Origin: Lachnospiraceae bacterium UBA7160
GTDB lineage: Bacteria > Bacillota > Clostridia > Lachnospirales > Lachnospiraceae
Length of the DNA stretch: 7,846 nucleotides
Assembly (NCBI GenBank): GCA_002491565.1
Contig: DKWE01000044.1
Span: 26,661-34,506 of the forward strand
Direction: 5' to 3'
Shown: piece after piece, positions 4,192-7,846 of the stretch
Layout: each line of letters opens with the position of its first letter
Position numbering within the stretch: position 1 is the first letter of the stretch
Notes under the pieces: model-generated
Told to the model about the DNA's origin: nothing
What the model saw: only the letters and a program-made list of their open reading frames with translations
The model's database searches: none
Program-made: the position numbers and the translations under genes

Positions 4192-5868
4192 ATGACGGAA
4201 TATGTGCTCCATATTTTAAAACTGAATCTGATTGCAGCTGTGATTGTTTTCCTTACGATATGCTTGTCCCATCTGACAAAAAGAACCAGCTCTTTGAAGT
4301 GGAAGTACTATATGTGGCTGGCAGTTGCAGTCTTTTTGCTGGTGCCGCTGAATTTCTCCGCGATAAGTCCGGTCTGTATCCGAATTGAGAATACAGGACT
4401 GATTTTACCAAAGCAGCGAGAAGGTGACGTGGCAGCACCGGCTGGCGTAGATGCTGCCACGCCTGCGGGACAGGGAAGAGTGAGTGCCGGGATGGTGGAG
4501 CTGGCTGAAGCGGACGCAGAGGCGCCTATGAAATCAGTTGGGGAGGACCGGCTTTTGTCAGTGTTTGGGGGGATCTGGATAGCCGGAATTTTTCTTGGGG
4601 CGGTGCTCCGGCTCTTATGCTGCTATTTCTCCTTCAAAAAGCTGGTGCGGTGGAGCTATCCTGTAGAGGATGGGCGGATACGGGAACTGTATGAGGACCT
4701 CTGTGCCGAGATGGGAATCAGGCGGCAGCCGAAGCTTTTGATTAGTCCGGATCTGTCTACTCCAGTACTCGCAGGACTGTTTCATACCGGACTGTATTTG
4801 ACAGAAATGATCTATAGTACAGCGTCACAGCAATCCTTCTATGAGGATACCGGGCGGAAAGAACATTTGGCTGATGCGGAACATTCCAGGAGATGCCCGG
4901 CTGGTAAGGAACAAATTTCATATGATCAGGAGGAATTGAGGTTTATCCTGTCTCATGAATTGACGCATTATAAGAGACGTGACCTGTGGTACAAAATGCT
5001 TCTGCTGGCGGTCAATACCATCTATTGGTTCAATCCGGCTCTGTACTGGATGCGGAGCCAGGCGGAGCGGGATATCGAGAACCTCTGTGACGGTAGTGTG
5101 GTGGCACATTGTACAAGAGAGGGCCGTCAGAGCTATAGCCGTCTGCTTCTGAAAACCGCAGCGTATCAGAATCATGTACCGTACCTTGCCGCGAGCCTGA
5201 ATGACAGTACGCTTATTTTTAAGGAGCGGATCCGGTACATGAGGAACTTGCAGCAAATGAAGAACCGGATGTACATTCCGGTGATTTTGACTGCTGCGAT
5301 GATGACGGTGCATCTTCTGGTGGGGACAGCGGTAACAGAAGCGGGAGCAGGCGGCCAGCAGCAGCCAGACGGGCCGGTAACAGCGAGTGGGAGATATTTG
5401 GCAGACGGTGCAGTAGGAACAGGCGGCCAGCAGCTGTCAGATGGTGCAGCGGGAGCAGGTAGCCAGCAGCAGCCAGACGGGTCAGAGGCAGCGGGCGGCC
5501 AGCGGCTGTCAGCATTGGCGCAGCTCACTCTGTATGCTGTGGGGACAAACGCTGCAAACTATGTGCGCAAGGCTGCAGATGGGTGCTGGTACGATGGCAG
5601 CGACAGGCAATATGAGAGAGATGGAGCAGGAGGATGGGTCTGCCTGACGGACGGTACAAAGTGGACGGAAACAGCGCCGGATTCTCCGGCAGAGCATGCC
5701 GTTAGACAGAAGAAAATTACAGATGCTGAGCGGTATAATCAGGTAACTCTTTATTTGCAGGAAGACGGTTCCTGGCAGAATGTTGCAGGCGGTATCTATG
5801 CTGACCAGGGAGACGGAAGCTGGCTCGGACCGGACGGGAAAAAGTGGTTTGATGTGGAAAGGATGTAG
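4192..5868 (+). CDS. BlaR1-like M56 metalloprotease sensor with WYDGS ectodomain
   Basis: This 558-residue membrane protein has hydrophobic segments near 7-28, 37-57, 121-146 and 361-381. The M56 zinc protease site is HELTHYKRRDL (H255, E256, H259), with a downstream acidic motif AERDIENLCD (291-300) likely to supply the third ligand. The conserved STPVLAGLF stretch is at 189-197. An insert of about 35 residues (about 208-243) precedes the active site. In BlaR1 the part after the last membrane helix is an extracellular penicillin-binding domain. Here it is replaced by a Gly/Gln-rich linker (about 384-440), a WYDGS repeat (446-493) and a degenerate second copy (519-554). No SxxK transpeptidase motif layout is seen, so beta-lactam sensing is unlikely. 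Expected role: detect an external signal and trigger loss of the neighbouring repressor. GAGGAG at 4178-4183 precedes ATG by 8 nt. Confidence 0.88.
   Translation: MTEYVLHILKLNLIAAVIVFLTICLSHLTKRTSSLKWKYYMWLAVAVFLLVPLNFSAISPVCIRIENTGLILPKQREGDVAAPAGVDAATPAGQGRVSAGMVELAEADAEAPMKSVGEDRLLSVFGGIWIAGIFLGAVLRLLCCYFSFKKLVRWSYPVEDGRIRELYEDLCAEMGIRRQPKLLISPDLSTPVLAGLFHTGLYLTEMIYSTASQQSFYEDTGRKEHLADAEHSRRCPAGKEQISYDQEELRFILSHELTHYKRRDLWYKMLLLAVNTIYWFNPALYWMRSQAERDIENLCDGSVVAHCTREGRQSYSRLLLKTAAYQNHVPYLAASLNDSTLIFKERIRYMRNLQQMKNRMYIPVILTAAMMTVHLLVGTAVTEAGAGGQQQPDGPVTASGRYLADGAVGTGGQQLSDGAAGAGSQQQPDGSEAAGGQRLSALAQLTLYAVGTNAANYVRKAADGCWYDGSDRQYERDGAGGWVCLTDGTKWTETAPDSPAEHAVRQKKITDAERYNQVTLYLQEDGSWQNVAGGIYADQGDGSWLGPDGKKWFDVERM
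5341..5515 (+). repeat. Low-complexity tandem-repeat linker in the sensor
   Basis: Related units encoding G-x-G-x-QQ-x-x-DG recur with uneven spacing. The 33 bp at 5341-5373 recur 108 bp later at 5449-5481 with only two mismatches, and partial units start near 5421 and 5495. They code for a flexible extracytoplasmic linker of about 55 residues between the last membrane helix and the WYDGS domain. The near-identity suggests recent duplication and possible length variation between strains. Confidence 0.7.
5527..5670 (+). repeat. WYDGS repeat in sensor ectodomain (coding)
   Basis: This stretch encodes sensor residues 446-493, from TLYAVGTN to DGTKWTE. It is 26 of 48 identical, without gaps, to residues 320-367 of the secreted SH3 protein. 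Shared positions include TLY, WYDGS, the G-G-W-C pattern and DGT-WTE. Confidence 0.85.
5746..5853 (+). repeat. Degenerate second WYDGS-type repeat in sensor (coding)
   Basis: This stretch encodes residues 519-554. It keeps the skeleton TLY, G-S-W, a tyrosine, GDGSW, then DGKKW, but lacks WYDGS itself and is shorter. It is probably a diverged copy of the same fold. Confidence 0.5.
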
Positions 5869-5871
5869 AAG

Positions 5872-6153
5872 ATGAATGTAATGCCTGTTGCAGAGCTAAT
5901 TGAAAAAGTTGCTGCGATCTGCAGGAGAAATGGCGTGAAGAGGCTGGATTTGTTTGGTTCCTTTGCGACGGGTACTGCAACGCCGGTCAGCGATATTGAT
6001 TTTGTTGTTTATGGGTGCAGAGACTTGCTGCAGCTGGAGGAGGATCTGACAGAAATAGATACACTTCGGAAAATTGATATTTTTGATTATGACGGTATTC
6101 ACAATGAGTTTCTGCTGGAGGATATAAAAAAGAATGGAAAGCAAATTTACTAA
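5872..6153 (+). CDS. Minimal nucleotidyltransferase (MNT/MntA-like)
   Basis: This 93-residue protein has the nucleotidyltransferase active-site pattern GS-x(10)-DxD: G29-S30 in LDLFGSFATG, then D41 and D43 in SDIDFVVYG. A likely third carboxylate is D69 in KIDIFDYD. Size and motif match the small MNT proteins that often pair with a HEPN partner in toxin-antitoxin modules, where MntA adds AMP to the toxin. No HEPN gene is visible beside it. It starts 3 nt after the sensor stop codon, so it is almost certainly translated from the sensor transcript. Its ribosome binding site would lie inside the end of the sensor gene (GGAAAGG near 5856-5862). A second ATG at 5881 is possible. What it modifies is unknown. 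Confidence 0.85.
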   Translation: MNVMPVAELIEKVAAICRRNGVKRLDLFGSFATGTATPVSDIDFVVYGCRDLLQLEEDLTEIDTLRKIDIFDYDGIHNEFLLEDIKKNGKQIY

Positions 6154-6155
6154 TC

Positions 6156-6241
6156 GGTATAGTACTATCAATAAAGAAGAAAAGATGTTGTAAAGTGTTG
6201 GGGGCTATTGCTATTGATAGTTACCTCGATATTGATATACC
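6156..6241. promoter_or_regulatory. Cluster of TATTGATA repeats, possible regulator site
   Basis: TATTGATA occurs at 6212-6219 and 6230-6237, 18 bp apart, followed by GTTACC or TACC. The inverted form ACTATCAATA (6164-6173) matches TATTGATAGT (6212-6221) perfectly, and GGTATA (6156-6161) mirrors TATACC (6236-6241). The 10-bp arms with a 38-nt centre and no T-run do not look like a standard terminator. TTGATA (6214-6219) and TATACC (6236-6241), 16 bp apart, could be a weak promoter for the next gene. Confidence 0.4.
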
Positions 6242-6308
6242 ATAGAGAAAGGAGGGTTGTAAAAGAAAACAATAAAGGCAGATTTCTGATTTTAAGGAGG
6301 ACAAGAAA

Positions 6309-7025
6309 ATGAGGAAAACGAAAAAAACGTGGCTGGCTATTCTGTTTAGCACAGTGATAATGGCTTTGCTATTAGGTGTCACCGCACAGGCAGCGGTACA
6401 AAATCCATTTCAACCATCCAAAAAGTATGGAGGGCATCTGCCTTCCTATCATCAGCGCCAGATATTGAGCAGCTTTTGGCCGAAGGGCGGCGATTTTTCG
6501 ACGCCAGGTTATAAGAAAGATTTTGAAATGAAGGCTGTGTCTGCCAATAAAAAAGTGGCAACAGTAAAAGTCGAAACGCGGAAGGTAGGAGACCGCTATC
6601 GTAAGTATTTATATGTGATAGCAAAAGGCGCCGGGAAGACAGAAATTCAAATAACTGTTAAGATAAAAGGAAAAACATATAAAAAGACATTTCCATATCA
6701 AGTTTATAAGTATGAGAATCCGTTTTCAAGCTTTAAGATTAATGGGAAAAACTATGCATCGAAATTAAATAAGCTGAAGAAAGGACAAAAGGTAGCAACC
6801 GGCTCTGTGAGATATGCATCCTGGACGCCGCCTGAAGGAAAGCTTTCCTATAAACTGAAAAAGAACTATAAAATTCAGTGTTTGGAGGCAGTCGGCGAAG
6901 ATGGTATGTTTATTTCAGATGCGAAGAACAACCAGGTGTTACCGGAGGGCTGTAAAGGCTTTTGGATTGGATATGAGAATACAAAGACGAAGGCCTATGG
7001 AGAGCTTTTTATAGGGAAGAAATAA
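6309..7025 (+). CDS. Secreted lysine-rich protein with probable bacterial Ig-like domain
   Basis: The 238-residue product has a clear signal peptide: MRKTKK, a hydrophobic core at 8-24, and cleavage near AQA at 26-28. Residues about 70-132 read like a bacterial Ig-like (Big_2 type) domain: KAVSANKKVATVKV, then an AKGAGKTEIQITVKIKGKTY-type strand pair. The C-terminal half (135-238) is lysine-rich and ends GELFIGKK. NPF occurs at the head of both halves (32-34 and 137-139), hinting at a divergent two-domain layout. No LPXTG or membrane anchor is seen. AAGGAGG at 6294-6300 sits 8 nt before ATG, a strong site. Base composition is more AT-rich than the biotin genes. The function is unknown. It may be a surface or extracellular protein. 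Confidence 0.82.
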   Translation: MRKTKKTWLAILFSTVIMALLLGVTAQAAVQNPFQPSKKYGGHLPSYHQRQILSSFWPKGGDFSTPGYKKDFEMKAVSANKKVATVKVETRKVGDRYRKYLYVIAKGAGKTEIQITVKIKGKTYKKTFPYQVYKYENPFSSFKINGKNYASKLNKLKKGQKVATGSVRYASWTPPEGKLSYKLKKNYKIQCLEAVGEDGMFISDAKNNQVLPEGCKGFWIGYENTKTKAYGELFIGKK

Positions 7026-7049
7026 AGACTGAAACAGCACAATAAGGAG

Positions 7050-7064
7050 GAGGGTGTCGCAAAA
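7050..7064 (+). repeat. Fragment resembling the MITE tip
   Basis: GAGGGTGTCGCAAAA differs from the terminal repeat of the 2201-2305 element (GAGGGTGTTGCAAAA) at one of 15 positions. No inverted partner or interior similarity follows, so it is either a remnant end or a chance match. The rest of 7026-7168 shows no clear promoter or terminator. Confidence 0.4.
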
Positions 7065-7168
7065 TAGCAGGTATATTGCGGCAAAAAGAAAGATCAATAA
7101 TAGTTGTCGAAACCGGAACGGAAGAATAGCGGATAAATTATTTATAGGCATAGAAGGGAGGTGAAGAT

Positions 7169-7729
7169 ATGCCATTATTAAAGGATGAATGCCGGAAACA
7201 GGAAAAGATGAACGGTGTAGTTTATGATATGTCTCCGTCACCGAATTACAGGCATGGCATCGTAAATGGAAATATCTACAATATAGTAAAGAGCGGGCTG
7301 AAGGGCAGTTTATGTCTTGCGTTCATGGAAAATCTGGATTATAGCTATCATCCGGAGGAAAATGATGATTATGTAGTTCCGGATGTGATGGTAATCTGCG
7401 ACCGGAAGCACCTGAAGGGGGGCTGCTACAGCGGCGTACCGAAATTTATAGTGGAGACTTTGAGCCCTTCAACGGCGTTCAGGGACAGGACGGAAAAGAA
7501 AGATGCCTATGAGAAAGCGGGAGTAGAGGAATATTGGATCGTTGCTCCGCAGGGGAAGTCCGTTGAGATTTATTACTTGCAGGATGGAATGTATGTGCTG
7601 ACCTACAGCTATATTTTGCAGGATGACAGAGAGGACGCCCACTACAATGCAGATACTTGGATCAGTCTGAAGGAATTTCCACATATAAAGATGAAGTTGA
7701 GTGAGATTTTTGAAGGAGTAGAGGAATAA
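7169..7729 (+). CDS. Uma2-family (DUF820) PD-(D/E)XK nuclease-like protein
   Basis: This 186-residue cytoplasmic protein has the typical Uma2 series: DMSPSPNYRHG (20-30), VPDVMVICD (70-78) with the PD pair, PKFIVETLSPST (91-102) with E96, RTEKKDAYEKAGVEEYWIV (107-125), then the VEIYYL strand. The acidic pair and E96 are in place for a PD-(D/E)XK fold. The usual lysine two residues after the glutamate is replaced (E-T-L), as is common in this family, with K110/K111 nearby. Length is normal. Family members are abundant in cyanobacteria and also found in Firmicutes, and their biological role is unclear. GGGAGGTGA (7156-7164) is a near-perfect ribosome binding site 4 nt before ATG. No partner gene is adjacent in the window. 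Confidence 0.9.
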   Translation: MPLLKDECRKQEKMNGVVYDMSPSPNYRHGIVNGNIYNIVKSGLKGSLCLAFMENLDYSYHPEENDDYVVPDVMVICDRKHLKGGCYSGVPKFIVETLSPSTAFRDRTEKKDAYEKAGVEEYWIVAPQGKSVEIYYLQDGMYVLTYSYILQDDREDAHYNADTWISLKEFPHIKMKLSEIFEGVEE

Positions 7730-7846
7730 AATATTTTCTGGGTGTTGAGCAGGCGGTCACTATCTTATAGAAGATTATCATTGGAAACATGTATAGGATT
7801 AATAGGATATTGCAGTTTCTCAGTTAATTAATACTTTCCCAATCTG
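7730..7846. other. AT-rich tail with no supported feature
   Basis: There is no open frame, promoter or terminator I can support. A short inverted repeat, ATCTT-ATAG-AAGAT (7772-7785 region), has no T-run and is too weak to call. Confidence 0.4.

Noticed and set aside
5172..5528. Minus-strand frames rich in Ala/Pro/Leu opposite the sensor stalk
   Set aside because: They are the antisense reading of the tandem-repeat linker. The sensor frame is continuous and meaningful across it.
4192..5868. Classic BlaR1 beta-lactam sensor
   Set aside because: The region after the last membrane helix is a Gly/Gln linker plus WYDGS repeats. I see none of the SxxK, SxN or KTG order of a penicillin-binding domain, and no beta-lactamase or PBP gene is nearby.
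1..7846. CRISPR array or prophage signature
   Set aside because: There are no regularly spaced identical direct repeats with unique spacers, and no integrase, capsid or cas genes.

Overview
The window looks like the chromosome of an anaerobic low-to-mid-GC Clostridia member, most likely Lachnospiraceae. Supporting signs are strong AGGAGG-type ribosome binding sites, sigma-A promoters, a BirA-type operator, a clostridial-style BioB/BioY pair, and BlaI/BlaR1-like and Uma2 proteins. The assignment is an inference from gene style, not a database match. All convincing genes are on the + strand.

Region 1 (1-2311) is a biotin module. A sigma-A promoter with perfect consensus boxes and 17-bp spacing has its -35 box inside a BirA-type inverted repeat. 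It drives bioB (biotin synthase) and, after a 202-nt structured intergenic stretch, bioY (biotin-binding S component of an ECF transporter). No bioA, bioD or bioF is present here. The module is bracketed by inverted copies of a small MITE-like element. The left copy is cut by the window edge. The right copy (2201-2305) is complete, with perfect 18-bp terminal inverted repeats, and could also terminate the operon. A fragment resembling one tip of it lies at 7050.

Region 2 (2405-6153) is the most interesting part. A secreted protein with a bacterial SH3 domain and two 60-residue WYDGS-type repeats is preceded by a sigma-A promoter carrying two TACA-N2-TGTA operators of the BlaI/MecI kind. Downstream come a BlaI/MecI-family repressor, a BlaR1-like M56 membrane metalloprotease sensor, and a minimal nucleotidyltransferase 3 nt after it. 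The sensor has no penicillin-binding domain. Its extracytoplasmic tail instead carries one clear and one degenerate copy of the same WYDGS repeat (26 of 48 residues identical, ungapped, to the secreted protein's last repeat). This suggests a BlaI/BlaR1-type circuit rewired to sense something other than a beta-lactam. The candidate signal is a ligand that the secreted protein also binds, or the secreted protein itself.

Region 3 (6154-7846) is more AT-rich and accessory in character. It holds a repeat-rich intergenic region, a secreted lysine-rich protein with a probable bacterial Ig-like domain, a MITE-tip fragment, and a Uma2-family (DUF820) PD-(D/E)XK nuclease-like protein. The last 117 bases show nothing I can support.
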